Shown in pieces: positions 27,717-36,664 of a stretch of DNA of 64,000 bases. The translations under genes were made by a program, and so were the position numbers. Each line of letters starts with the position of its first letter. Position 1 is the stretch's first letter. This DNA is from Candidatus Aalborgicola bjergmarkensis. GTDB taxonomy: Bacteria; Pseudomonadota; Gammaproteobacteria; Burkholderiales; Burkholderiaceae_C. The notes beneath the pieces were generated by a model. The model was not told the DNA's origin. It ran no database searches and saw only the letters and a list, made by a program, of their open reading frames with translations. The DNA is taken from assembly GCA_016708725.1 (NCBI GenBank), contig JADJFE010000008.1:186001-250000 (forward strand). The letters are read 5' to 3'.

Positions 27717-27956
27717 TCATTTTTCCCCCGCGATGATGGCGTCAAGCTCCTTGCATGACGGGGCACATACTGCCTGCGACTTGCCCAATACCTTGCGCGT
27801 TGTCATCTGGGAACGGGGGCGATGTTTGCCACATAAGAAGCACGACATGGTGGCGCCGCCAAAAGACGCCGCCGCCATGAACGGAGAACCAGATACTTTG
27901 GATTTATACCGCAAGCCATCTGGTAGCATAGTCGTCTTGGAATCTGATTTAGACAT
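27717..27956 (-). CDS. Small protein with four-cysteine zinc-ribbon-like motif
   Basis: 79 residues from ATG 27956; the frame is open from 28001 without support. FLCGKHRPRSQM and VCAPSCKEL carry Cys-x(many)-Cys pairs, though the first pair has only one clear Cys (SCFLC gives Cys-x2-Cys). The pattern C-x2-C ... C-x3-C suggests a metal site. Function unknown. It lies 22 bases upstream of the isochorismatase gene on the same strand. Confidence 0.7.
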   Translation of the reverse strand: MSKSDSKTTMLPDGLRYKSKVSGSPFMAAASFGGATMSCFLCGKHRPRSQMTTRKVLGKSQAVCAPSCKELDAIIAGEK

Positions 27957-28013
27957 GGAAAAAACCTCATTGATCACGAATTGAAACCGTGAATACCACA
28001 CAGTAAGCAGCCA

Positions 28014-28562
28014 ATGCCAATTATCCTCGTTCTAGCAGCACTTTTGCTGACCAATACCGTGCAAGCTGCTCCGTCAGCACCCGCCGATGACATGGATCAT
28101 TTTCTTGCGGATCGCGGCCTCTTGGCACGCATCGGCGATGTGAGCGAAAAGGTTGAGGCAAAGGCTTCCGAATTGGTCATTAATGCCATGGCCTTTCTTG
28201 GCGTGCCCTACCTGCGTGGTGGCAGCAGCTCCGAGTCGGGGTTTGATTGCAGCGGTTTTGTACGCGCCATTTTTCAACAGACGGCGGGCCTTGTGTTGCC
28301 GCGCAGCGCCGACCAGCAGGCCGCCGCTTCCCAGCACATTGACCGTGCAGATTTGCAGCCCGGTGACCTGGTTTTCTTTAACACCATGCGCCGCGCCTTT
28401 AGCCATGTGGGTATTTACGTGGGCGAGGGCAAATTCATCCACTCCCCCAAACCGGGATCCGAAGTACGCCTGGAAAGCATGTCCCTGAACTACTGGGCGC
28501 GGCGATTTGACGGTGCCCGGCGTGTGCCGGTGGAAGGGCGTACCGCAGCAGGCAATCCATAG
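28014..28562 (+). CDS. NlpC/P60 family peptidoglycan endopeptidase
   Basis: 182 residues. A signal peptide ends near residue 19 (VQA-AP). The papain-like domain shows catalytic Cys 79 (GFDCSGFVRAIF) and His 131 (FSHVGIYVGEG), with His 143 (FIHSPK) the likely third residue. Such enzymes cut D-iso-Glu to diamino acid bonds in peptidoglycan stem peptides. It is divergent from the small cysteine protein and convergent with lptC. Confidence 0.92.
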   Translation: MPIILVLAALLLTNTVQAAPSAPADDMDHFLADRGLLARIGDVSEKVEAKASELVINAMAFLGVPYLRGGSSSESGFDCSGFVRAIFQQTAGLVLPRSADQQAAASQHIDRADLQPGDLVFFNTMRRAFSHVGIYVGEGKFIHSPKPGSEVRLESMSLNYWARRFDGARRVPVEGRTAAGNP

Positions 28563-28572
28563 CCCAGCTCAG

Positions 28573-29190
28573 CTACTTGCCGCCGGGTGGCGTCAGGGTG
28601 ACCCGGACATGTCCATGCAACTGCAGTTGCTGCTCGATGTTGTCAAAGTTCAGGCTGTCAGCGCTGAAGCTGTCGCTGCCACGCAGCAGTCGCACCGGTT
28701 GGTTGGACATGATTTGCTCTGTCTTGGCAAAGATGTGTAGAAACTCACCACGAAACTCTGTGCGTTGCGCAGCGCTGCCTTGCAGCGTGGCGTTGGCCTC
28801 CTGCACCAGCACGGCGTCGCCGAACAACTGAACCTCGGATATATCTTCGTTGGCCAAACCACGCCTGGCGCTGGCAGTTGTCAACCGCCCTTGGCGGTCG
28901 AAAGAACGGATGCGGATATTGTCAACCTCCAGCCATTGCGTATCGAGATAATGGCGCGCCTTGTCCCCTTGCAGTTCGGAACGGATGCGTCCCCTGGCAT
29001 CAAAGGTTCTGACCGAAAACTGTTGCATGAAATAGTCGGGGGAATGACTGACGGCGCGCTGCACTGCCGGGGCGCTGGGTGCGGGTGTATTGCGCACCAG
29101 CCAATAGCTTCCCAGAGCCAGCAGGCCCATGAAACTCACTGGCAGGTAGAGTAAAAACCGGTCCCAGGCATCCTTGAGCAGCGCCATCAT
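28573..29190 (-). CDS. lptC: LPS export protein LptC
   Basis: 205 residues. A membrane anchor (FLLYLPVSFMGLLALGSYWLV) precedes a periplasmic beta-jellyroll (PDYFMQQFSVRTFDARGRIRS ... FSADSLNFDNIEQQLQLHGHV). LptC passes LPS from LptBFG to LptA. It overlaps kdsC by 4 bases. In relatives lptA and lptB usually follow; here the next gene is a convergent NlpC/P60 gene, so they must lie elsewhere. Confidence 0.9.
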   Translation of the reverse strand: MMALLKDAWDRFLLYLPVSFMGLLALGSYWLVRNTPAPSAPAVQRAVSHSPDYFMQQFSVRTFDARGRIRSELQGDKARHYLDTQWLEVDNIRIRSFDRQGRLTTASARRGLANEDISEVQLFGDAVLVQEANATLQGSAAQRTEFRGEFLHIFAKTEQIMSNQPVRLLRGSDSFSADSLNFDNIEQQLQLHGHVRVTLTPPGGK

Positions 29191-29732
29191 CGGGCGTATG
29201 TGTCCAGTATGCTGCCATAGCGGCCACTGGCCACCAGCAGGATGTCGCAGAATTCCCTGGCAGCACCGTCACCACCGCGCGCCTGGGTGACGTGATCCAC
29301 CACAGAAAGCAGCTCGACATGGGCATTGGCTGGTGCACAGGAAAAGGCGCTACGGCGTATGAGCGGCAGGTCGGGCCAGTCGTCGCCTATGGCTGCAGCC
29401 ACACTCCAGTCCAGTCCCAGTGTTGCCAGGGATTGCTCGGCAGCAGGGCATTTGTCTTCGGTGCCAAAATGGGCGTGCGTAATGCCCAAAGCCTGCAGGC
29501 GCACGCGCAAGGGGAGGGAGTCGCGCCCCGTGATGCACACGGGGGTGATGCCGATGTGCTGCAGCAATTTCAGCCCGTGTCCGTCGAGCGTGTTGAAGCG
29601 CTTGAGCGTTTCACCAGACTCGGTAAAGTACAAGCCGCCATCGGTCAGCACGCCATCCACATCAAAAAAAGCAATCTTGATGCCTTGTGCCTTGAGCAAC
29701 AACAACGGGTCAAAATAAATGGCTGGCTTCAT
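29187..29732 (-). CDS. kdsC: 3-deoxy-D-manno-octulosonate 8-phosphate phosphatase
   Basis: 181 residues, HAD superfamily without a cap domain. Motif I IAFFDVDGVLTDG, motif II VCITGRDS, motif IV region VAAIGDDWPDLPLI. It releases Kdo for LPS inner-core synthesis. Overlaps both kdsD and lptC by 4 bases, a tightly coupled operon. Confidence 0.94.
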   Translation of the reverse strand: MKPAIYFDPLLLLKAQGIKIAFFDVDGVLTDGGLYFTESGETLKRFNTLDGHGLKLLQHIGITPVCITGRDSLPLRVRLQALGITHAHFGTEDKCPAAEQSLATLGLDWSVAAAIGDDWPDLPLIRRSAFSCAPANAHVELLSVVDHVTQARGGDGAAREFCDILLVASGRYGSILDTYAR

Positions 29733-30730
29733 ATCACCTTGGCCCGCATCAGATCATTGCTGTTGAGTGCTCCGCACAGGCGGTTCTCGTCATCCAGCAC
29801 CAGCACACTGGTAATACGTTTGCTCTCCATCAGATCGGCGGCATCCACCGCCAATGCCCTGGATGCCACGGTCCAAGGGGATAGGTGCATGACATCCTGC
29901 GCCGTTTTGGCACGCAAGTCTGCGCCCGATTCGACCAGGCGGCGCAAGTCTCCATCGGTGAAGATGCCCAGTACCCGGTGGTCGGAATCAACAATGGCCG
30001 TGGCACCCAGACCCTTGGCACTCATTTCCCGCATCAGATCGCTGAAACCGGCCTGTGGCGGCACGTGAGGAACGGCATCGCCCGAACGCATGACATCGCT
30101 GACCAGGGTGAGCAGTTTGCGTCCCAGAGTGCCACCCGGATGCGAGCGCGCAAAGTCCTCGGCGCGAAAGCCACGCGCATCCAGCAGCGCGACAGCCAAA
30201 GCGTCACCCAGGGCCAGTTGTGCGGTGGTGCTGGCGGTGGGAGCCAGATTCAGCGGACAGGCTTCCTTGTCCACGGCGCTATCGAGCCACACATCGGCGT
30301 GCAAGGCCATGGTGGACTGTGCCGAACCGGTCATGGCGACTATCGGGGTACCCAGGCGCTTGAGCAACGGCAAGATGATGGCCAATTCCTGGGATTCACC
30401 ACTGTTGGAAATTGCCAGCACCAGATCGGCAGCCGTAACCATGCCCAGATCGCCGTGGCTGGCCTCGGCTGGATGCACAAACATGGCCGGGGTTCCGGTG
30501 GAAGCCAGCGTTGCGGCAATTTTGCGGCCAATATGGCCGCTTTTACCCATACCCATCACAACCACCCGCCCCTGGATTGCCAACACCAGGGCAACGGCCT
30601 GGGCAAATGCTTCTCCTATCCGGTTTTTCAGGCCGGAAATGGCGGCGGCTTCAATTTCCAGAGTTTCTTGCGCCAAGGCAATGGAGCGCTGGGGCAATGG
30701 GGTAAGGGGCGGGGTAACGTGGCTGGGCAT
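29729..30730 (-). CDS. kdsD: Arabinose-5-phosphate isomerase
   Basis: 333 residues. SIS domain at about 40-180 (MGMGKSGHIGRKIAATLASTGTPAMFVHPAEASHGDLGM, cited in parts) and two CBS domains at about 210-330 (ATAIVDSDHRVLGIFTDGDLRR). Converts ribulose 5-phosphate to arabinose 5-phosphate for Kdo. First gene of kdsD-kdsC-lptC. Confidence 0.94.
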   Translation of the reverse strand: MPSHVTPPLTPLPQRSIALAQETLEIEAAAISGLKNRIGEAFAQAVALVLAIQGRVVVMGMGKSGHIGRKIAATLASTGTPAMFVHPAEASHGDLGMVTAADLVLAISNSGESQELAIILPLLKRLGTPIVAMTGSAQSTMALHADVWLDSAVDKEACPLNLAPTASTTAQLALGDALAVALLDARGFRAEDFARSHPGGTLGRKLLTLVSDVMRSGDAVPHVPPQAGFSDLMREMSAKGLGATAIVDSDHRVLGIFTDGDLRRLVESGADLRAKTAQDVMHLSPWTVASRALAVDAADLMESKRITSVLVLDDENRLCGALNSNDLMRAKVI

Positions 30731-30788
30731 AGCGGCATTTTATCGGTGGCGTGGTCTGTGACTTGCATGCCCTGCATGACTGCGTGGT

Positions 30789-30847
30789 GGTAGAGCTTCA
30801 GATTTGTGCATCGCTGCTCTTGAAATGAACAAATCTGAAGCACTACC
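30789..30847. repeat. Near-perfect 19-base inverted repeat
   Basis: Left arm 30789-30807 (GGTAGAGCTTCAGATTTGT) and right arm 30829-30847 match with one mismatch, around a 21-base loop. No T-run follows on either strand, so it is not a standard terminator. It lies in the 352-base gap between kdsD and sixA. Confidence 0.8.
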
Positions 30848-30912
30848 TACTGGCGCTTGCAGCCGGTTGGCTGTGTAAATGAACAGTCATAACCACGTTT
30901 CTCCTGATTCAA

Positions 30913-30955
30913 TAGCTGCTCCCGCACGTTCCATAAGGGCTGCAGGCCGATTTGC
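30913..30955 (+). repeat. Dispersed REP-like repeat, copy 3 (left half of an inverted pair)
   Basis: TAGCTGCTCCCGCACGTTCC, then ATAAGGGCTGCAGGCCGATTTGC. It faces copy 4 at 31036-31077, forming a BIME-like inverted pair about 80 bases apart in the kdsD-sixA gap. Confidence 0.8.
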
Positions 30956-31035
30956 TCCAAAATAATTCCGCCATGCACCAGCCGCCCGGTGGAGAGGTCG
31001 GGTGTTGAGGGTGAATGGGGGGCAAAATAAAGAGA

Positions 31036-31077
31036 AAATCCGGCTGTACCCCCCATGAAACGTGCGGGAACAGCTAT
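31036..31077 (-). repeat. Dispersed REP-like repeat, copy 4 (right half of an inverted pair)
   Basis: Reverse complement reads AATAGCTGTTCCCGCACGTT, then TCATGGGGGGTACAGCCGGATTT. It ends 5 bases before the sixA stop codon. Confidence 0.8.
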
Positions 31078-31082
31078 TCTTT

Positions 31083-31544
31083 TTACAGCAACTCCGGCGA
31101 CTGAACCGTGAGCAGTACCGTTTGGCGGTGCCCTGTGCGTTCGCGGCTGCGTAGCCACCACAAGGCGCCTTTTTTCACGGCGCACTGCGCGGCATCCATC
31201 TCCAGCAGTTGTGCGATGGCTTGTCCCAGCGTGGGCTGGTGTCCGACCAGCAGCACGCAGCCCTTTTCCTGGGGCCAGTGTGCCAGGCTCAGTAGCTGCG
31301 CCACGCCGCCACCGGGCGCAATTTCAGGGCTGGTCTTGAACTTGCGTCCCAAGGTTTGTGCGGTTTGCTGGGTGCGCTCTGCGGGGCTGGCCCAGATGGT
31401 GGCATCCTCGGGCAGATGCTGGTTGATCCAGGCTGCCATGCGGTCCGCCTGCCGCTGGCCCTTGGGGGTCAGGGTACGCGCCATGTCGTTATCAAAAGGT
31501 AGCGCGTCGTGCGCTTCGGCGTGTCGCCACAAGATCAAATCCAT
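31083..31544 (-). CDS. sixA: SixA-type phosphohistidine phosphatase
   Basis: 153 residues of the histidine phosphatase superfamily. The catalytic motif LWRHAEAHD (His 8) is at the N-terminus; second half VLLVGHQPTLGQA carries the second His. SixA removes phosphate from phosphohistidine, for example on Hpt domains or PTS proteins. ATG 31544 is preferred because GAAGGAG precedes it with about 6 bases; the frame is open from 31559. It follows ppk1 by 25 bases and is probably co-transcribed. Confidence 0.9.
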   Translation of the reverse strand: MDLILWRHAEAHDALPFDNDMARTLTPKGQRQADRMAAWINQHLPEDATIWASPAERTQQTAQTLGRKFKTSPEIAPGGGVAQLLSLAHWPQEKGCVLLVGHQPTLGQAIAQLLEMDAAQCAVKKGALWWLRSRERTGHRQTVLLTVQSPELL

Positions 31545-31569
31545 AGTCATCTCCTTCAATTATTTATTG

Positions 31570-33678
31570 CTAATTGTTGTCCTGGTTGAGTCCGTAGCGT
31601 GCCATGAGTGCGGCCTGTGCCCCGTGGGGGATGGTGCTGCCAAGGCCGAGGCAGCGGGCATAGGTTCCGTCGGGGGCCATGTCCCAGGCATCGACGCCAT
31701 CGTACAGGCAGGCGACCAAGCACTCATCGACAATGCGCTGGCGCTGTTCGGGGTTGGTCACGGGCCAAGCCAGCTCGATGCGGCGCACCATGTTGCGGTT
31801 CATCCAGTCGGCGCTGGAGAGGTATAAATCTTCCACTTCGTCCAGACGGAAGTAAAACACCCTGGAATGCTCCAGAAAACGGCCAATGATGGAGCGCACC
31901 CGGATGTTGTCCGTGTGTCCTGGCACCTGCGCGGGCAGCATGCAGGCACCGCGCACGATCAGGTCCGTCTTGACGCCGTGTTTACCCGCTTGCATCAGGC
32001 TGTCAATCAGCGCTTCGTCGGTCAAGGCATTCATCTTGAGCACAATGCGCGCGGACTGCCCTCGGGCGGCGGCGGCACCCAGTGCGTCAATCTTGTCGAT
32101 CAATTGGCGTTGCACGTCGAAGGGCGCCATCCACATCTTGCCAAGTTTGGGTAATTTGCTTTGACTGGCCAGATGGACAAATACCTGCTCCATGTCGCGC
32201 GTGAGCGCGGTATCGGCGGTGATGTGGCTCAAGTCGGTGTACAGCTTGGCGGTGCGCGGGTTGTAATTGCCCGTGGACAAGTGTCCGTAGCGCTTGAGAA
32301 AGCGCCCCTCGCGCCGGGTAATGAGCATCATCTTGGCGTGTGTTTTCAGACCCACTACGCCATACACCACTTGCGCGCCGATGGATTCGAGCATTTCGGC
32401 CCAGTTGATATTGGCTTCCTCGTCGAAGCGCGCCTTGAGTTCGACCACCACGGTGACTTCCTTGCCGCGCCGCACGGCTTCACGCAGCAAGTCCATCAAC
32501 GCCGAATCAGAACCCGTGCGGTAAATGGTCTGTTTGATGGCCAGCACCTGCGGGTCGTGGACGGCCTGGCGCAGGAATTCAAGCACGCCATCAAAGCTCT
32601 CGTAGGGCTGGTGGATGATGATGTCACCGAGCTTGAGCCGCTCAAAGATGGCTTGTCCACGGATCATCTGGACTGGGTAGCTGGCCTTGTACGGCGGAAA
32701 ACACAGGTCGGGCCTATCCACCAGGTCAATCAGCTGTGCCAGGCGCGCCAGATTCACCGGCCCATGCACGCGGTACAACGCCTTGGGTGGCAGCCCGAAC
32801 TGCTTGAGCAAAAAGTCCGCCAGATAATCGGAACACCCGGCTGAGACTTCGAGGCGCACGGCCTGGCCAAAATGGCGGTGTACCAGCCCCTGGCGCAGTG
32901 CCATGCGCAGGTTCTTCACATCCTCTTCGTCCACCGCCAGGTCCGAATGCCGTGTGACGCGAAACTGCGAGAACTGCCCCACATGCCGCCCGGCAAACAA
33001 CTCGGCCAGATGCGCACGGATCACGCTGGAGAGCGAGACGAACAGCGCCTGTGTACCGGAAACTTTGGTTGGCATGGCGATAAGGCGCGGCAGAACGCGC
33101 GGCACCTTCACAATTGCAATGTCGTTCTCACGGCCAAAGGCGTCCTTGCCGCTGAGGCGCACGATGAAATTCAGCGACTTGTTCGCCACCTGCGGAAACG
33201 GATGCGCCGGGTCCAGCCCCACCGGGATCAGCAGCGGGCGGACTTCGCGCTCGAAATACTGCTTGACCCATTGGCGCTGCATCGCGTTGCGCTCGCCATG
33301 CGAAATGATCTTGATGCCCTGGTGCGCGAACGCCGGTATCAGTTTTTCGTTGTACAGCGTGTATTGGCGCTCCACCAGACCGTGCACAGAAGTTGCCAGA
33401 CGTTCAAACGATTTGACGGAGAAAAACCCCTTGCGCTCATTGGCCTGGTTGGCCTCTAAATGCGGCTCGGCGCGCACTTCAAAAAACTCGTCCAGATTGG
33501 ACGACACGATACACAGGTAGCGCAGGCGTTCCAGCAGCGGCACATCGTCGCGTATCGCCCAATCCAGTACGCGCGCATTAAAAGCGAGGATGCTGTGGTC
33601 CCGGTCAAGCAATTCTGGAATTTCCGAAGCCGGTAGCTGTTGTAGTTGCTGTTGCGCGTTACCAGAAGAAGGCGCCAT
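31570..33678 (-). CDS. ppk1: Polyphosphate kinase 1
   Basis: 702 residues. Makes polyphosphate from ATP with a phosphohistidine intermediate. Signatures: N-terminal LLDRDHSILAFNARVLDWA and SSNLDEFFEVR, middle LIPVGLDPAHPFPQVANKSLNF, catalytic GVVGLKTHAKMMLITRREG, then YGHLSTGNYNPRTAKLYTDL. ATG 33678 (MAPSSGNAQQQ) is chosen; the frame is open from 33924 through sequence lacking family likeness. Divergent from nrdJ. Confidence 0.96.
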   Translation of the reverse strand: MAPSSGNAQQQLQQLPASEIPELLDRDHSILAFNARVLDWAIRDDVPLLERLRYLCIVSSNLDEFFEVRAEPHLEANQANERKGFFSVKSFERLATSVHGLVERQYTLYNEKLIPAFAHQGIKIISHGERNAMQRQWVKQYFEREVRPLLIPVGLDPAHPFPQVANKSLNFIVRLSGKDAFGRENDIAIVKVPRVLPRLIAMPTKVSGTQALFVSLSSVIRAHLAELFAGRHVGQFSQFRVTRHSDLAVDEEDVKNLRMALRQGLVHRHFGQAVRLEVSAGCSDYLADFLLKQFGLPPKALYRVHGPVNLARLAQLIDLVDRPDLCFPPYKASYPVQMIRGQAIFERLKLGDIIIHQPYESFDGVLEFLRQAVHDPQVLAIKQTIYRTGSDSALMDLLREAVRRGKEVTVVVELKARFDEEANINWAEMLESIGAQVVYGVVGLKTHAKMMLITRREGRFLKRYGHLSTGNYNPRTAKLYTDLSHITADTALTRDMEQVFVHLASQSKLPKLGKMWMAPFDVQRQLIDKIDALGAAAARGQSARIVLKMNALTDEALIDSLMQAGKHGVKTDLIVRGACMLPAQVPGHTDNIRVRSIIGRFLEHSRVFYFRLDEVEDLYLSSADWMNRNMVRRIELAWPVTNPEQRQRIVDECLVACLYDGVDAWDMAPDGTYARCLGLGSTIPHGAQAALMARYGLNQDNN

Positions 33679-34103
33679 GAAAACCTTTATGCAGAGGGAA
33701 ACCGGCAATTGTTCACCATTTTGATGGCAGTTGCGTGACATACCAGAAATTTGTCCAATCCGGGAGAATAACCCGCCCAAATGAGAACAAAAAAGGCGAA
33801 AAAAATATTTGCCCATCCAGTCCGGCGACATGCTATCAACCTTGCCGGTGATGGTCTTGATTTCATTGGGGTTGTTGAAGGTGGCATATAGATTGCTTGG
33901 ATGATTGACTGCTGTTATTCCCAATCAAACCTCAAAACCTCATAGGCAACATTGCCAAGCAAACTGGGTAGCATTACGGCTCGGCTTCGCGCTGACGCTA
34001 GTGCCCCTGTCGGGGCTACCCCTCTTACCTCTGCCCGGTTTTTTCCACCATAGACCCCTCGCCCCCCTGCGCGGGAGCGACTTTCAATTGGAGTTAGTTT
34101 TAG
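33679..34103. other. 425-base gap between ppk1 and nrdJ
   Basis: Divergent promoter region. No cobalamin-riboswitch B12 box and no NrdR-box pair were recognised ahead of the B12-dependent nrdJ. A pyrimidine-rich stretch (34010-34080) precedes GGAGTT and ATG 34104. Nothing else is supported. Confidence 0.5.
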
Positions 34104-36569
34104 ATGAAACGTGACAAGTTAGGTGTTCTGTCTCCATTGCTTGCAACCCAACCCATCAGCCAGGACGTGCTGCAGGAAAAGTACCTCAAACCTGGAGAAA
34201 CCGGGCTTGACGATCTGTACCGCCGGGTTGCCCGTGCGCTGGCCTCGGTGGAAGCCGAGCCGCAGCGCGCCAGATACGAGGCGATTTTTCTGGAAAACCT
34301 GCACGCGGGTGCCATAGGCGCCGGGCGCATCATGAGCGCCGCCGGCACCTCCATTCAGGCCACCTTGATCAACTGCTTTGTGCAGCCGGTGGGTGACTGC
34401 ATCCAGGGAGTCGATGCCGATGGCTACCCCGGCATCTACGAGGCGCTGCGCGAAGCGGCGGAAACCATGCGCCGTGGCGGTGGCGTAGGTTATGACTTTT
34501 CGCGTATCCGTCCCCGTGGCGCCGAAGTCAAGGCCACGGCCTCGATGGCGTCCGGCCCTTGCAGCTACATCAACGTGTTTGACCAGTCGTGTTCCACGGT
34601 GGAGAGCGCGGGTGCACGCCGTGGCGCGCAGATGGGCGTGCTGCGCATTGATCACCCCGACGTGCTGGAATTCATCACGGCCAAACGTACTCCCGGACGC
34701 TGGAACAATTTCAACGTGTCGGTGGGCGTGTCCGATGCCTTCATGCGTGCGCTGGAGGCCGACCAGACCTGGGAACTGGTACACCGCGCCAAGCCGGGTG
34801 CCGCCCTGCTGGAACAAGGCGCCTACCAACGTGCCGATGGCCAGTGGGTCTACAAGACATTGCCCGCACGTGAACTGTGGGACACGATCATGCGTTCCAC
34901 CTACGATTTTGCCGAGCCTGGCATCTTGTTTCTGGACCAGATGAACCGGGACAACAACCTGCACTACTGTGAGGTGATCGAGGCCACCAATCCCTGCGGC
35001 GAACAACCGCTGCCATCCTATGGTTGTTGCGACCTGGGGCCCATCATCCTGACGCGCTTTGTCCGCCACCCGTTTGGTTTTGGCGGTATTGCGGCTTTTG
35101 ATTTCGAGGCTTTCGACAAGGTAGTGGCCACCCAGGTGCGTGCGCTGGACAATGTGCTGGACGTGACCTTCTGGCCCTTGCCGCAGCAACGCGAGGAATC
35201 CGCCGCCAAGCGCCGCATTGGCGTGGGCTTTACCGGCATGGGCAACGCGCTGGCCATGCTGTGCCTGCGCTACGACGCACCCGAAGGTCGCGCCATGGCC
35301 GCGCGCATTGCCACGCGCATGCGGGATGCGGCTTACACGGCCTCGGTCGCGCTGGCGCAGGAAAAAGGCGCGTTCCCCAAATTTGACGTGGAAGGCTATC
35401 TAGCCCCCGGAACCTTTGCCAGCCGCTTGCCCGCTGCGCTGCAACAGGCGATCCGCACCCACGGCATCCGCAACAGCCATCTGCTGTCGATAGCCCCGAC
35501 CGGCACCGTCAGCCTGGCCTTTGCCGACAACGCTTCCAACGGCATCGAGCCGCCGTTTTCCTGGATGTACACGCGCAAGAAACGCGAGTCCGACGGCAGT
35601 AAGTCCGAATACGCTGTGGAAGACCATTCCTGGCGCCTGTACCGCGAACTCGGCGGTGACGTGAACAAATTGCCCGACTACTTCGTCTCGGCGCTCGCCA
35701 TGTCGGCTGGCGACCACATCGCCATGATGGAAGCGGTGCAGCCTTTTGTGGACACGGCCATTTCCAAAACCGTCAACGTGCCCGCAGATTATCCGTATGA
35801 CGACTTCAAGGGTTTGTACCAGCAAGCCTGGCGCGCCCGGCTCAAGGGGCTGGCCACGTACCGCCCGAACACCATCCTCGGCTCGGTACTGGAGGTCACG
35901 TCCGCCAAGGAAGAGCCTGCGCCACCGCCGCTGGCACCACCTGTGGTCGTGGACCCGATGCGCACCGTGATCGAGCGCCGCCCCAAAGGCGCACTCTCGG
36001 CTGTCGCCGAAAAAATCGACTACTGGACGCAAGAAGGCCATAAAACGCTGTATTTACTGGTGTCATTCCTGCCGGTTCCTGCGGCCAATGGCGAGGGCAC
36101 TGTGGACCGGGCCATCGAATTTTTCATGCCGGTGGGACAAAGCGGCGAATCACAACAATGGATTACATCGAGCATGCGCCTGTTGTCGCTGGCAGCGCGC
36201 GGTGGTTTTCTGGAGCGCGCCCTGAGCGACATGCGCAAGGTCGCCTGGGACCGTGGCCCGGTGCGCCTGGGCACCCACCAGAAGGCCGATGGCACCAGCG
36301 TACCCATGTGGCACGACTCCGAAGTGGCAGCAGTGGCCTATGCCATTCAAAATATCCGCGCGCGGCGTGTCAACAATACCCCAAAGGCTGACAACGCCAC
36401 CGACGCTGACGCCGACGGACTATTGCCCCAGCAGGAAAGCGCCCTGGCCACCGCCCCCTTGCCTGTTCTGGCTGGCAAGAAGTGTCACGAATGCGGCGCC
36501 CATGCCGTGATCCGCAAGGACGGTTGCGACTACTGCACCCACTGCGGCCACATGGGGAGTTGCGGTTAA
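34104..36569 (+). CDS. nrdJ: Adenosylcobalamin-dependent ribonucleotide reductase, class II
   Basis: 821 residues. Reduces ribonucleotides to deoxyribonucleotides using coenzyme B12, independent of oxygen. Visible: N-terminal helices (ISQDVLQEKYLKPGE), RGGGVGYDFSRIRPRG, active-site loop ATNPCGEQPLPSYGCCDLG with Asn 296, Cys 298 and Glu 300, and NSHLLSIAPTGTVSLAFADNASNGIEP (in part). The C-terminal 30 residues hold four Cys of a zinc ribbon (KCHECGAHAV, CDYCTHCGHMG), plus a final Cys. Typical of Burkholderiales. Confidence 0.95.
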   Translation: MKRDKLGVLSPLLATQPISQDVLQEKYLKPGETGLDDLYRRVARALASVEAEPQRARYEAIFLENLHAGAIGAGRIMSAAGTSIQATLINCFVQPVGDCIQGVDADGYPGIYEALREAAETMRRGGGVGYDFSRIRPRGAEVKATASMASGPCSYINVFDQSCSTVESAGARRGAQMGVLRIDHPDVLEFITAKRTPGRWNNFNVSVGVSDAFMRALEADQTWELVHRAKPGAALLEQGAYQRADGQWVYKTLPARELWDTIMRSTYDFAEPGILFLDQMNRDNNLHYCEVIEATNPCGEQPLPSYGCCDLGPIILTRFVRHPFGFGGIAAFDFEAFDKVVATQVRALDNVLDVTFWPLPQQREESAAKRRIGVGFTGMGNALAMLCLRYDAPEGRAMAARIATRMRDAAYTASVALAQEKGAFPKFDVEGYLAPGTFASRLPAALQQAIRTHGIRNSHLLSIAPTGTVSLAFADNASNGIEPPFSWMYTRKKRESDGSKSEYAVEDHSWRLYRELGGDVNKLPDYFVSALAMSAGDHIAMMEAVQPFVDTAISKTVNVPADYPYDDFKGLYQQAWRARLKGLATYRPNTILGSVLEVTSAKEEPAPPPLAPPVVVDPMRTVIERRPKGALSAVAEKIDYWTQEGHKTLYLLVSFLPVPAANGEGTVDRAIEFFMPVGQSGESQQWITSSMRLLSLAARGGFLERALSDMRKVAWDRGPVRLGTHQKADGTSVPMWHDSEVAAVAYAIQNIRARRVNNTPKADNATDADADGLLPQQESALATAPLPVLAGKKCHECGAHAVIRKDGCDYCTHCGHMGSCG

Positions 36570-36664
36570 ACGGTTGATGGGCGGTTGACATGGCGGGGAG
36601 CTATTGCAAGGCTACGGTCGGCGTATGCCGACGGGTTTGCCGCATTACCGTTTGCACCAGCGGA

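Noticed and set aside
30913..31077. Inverted REP pair as a possible CRISPR or small RNA
   Set aside because: Only two diverged inverted copies, no regular spacers, and the same element recurs elsewhere in the window.
33925..34103. Possible cobalamin riboswitch before nrdJ
   Set aside because: No B12-box block could be recognised by eye.
36617..36632. Hairpin GTCGGC-GTAT-GCCGAC as terminator between nrdJ and the kinase
   Set aside because: Stem of six pairs with no T-run on either strand.
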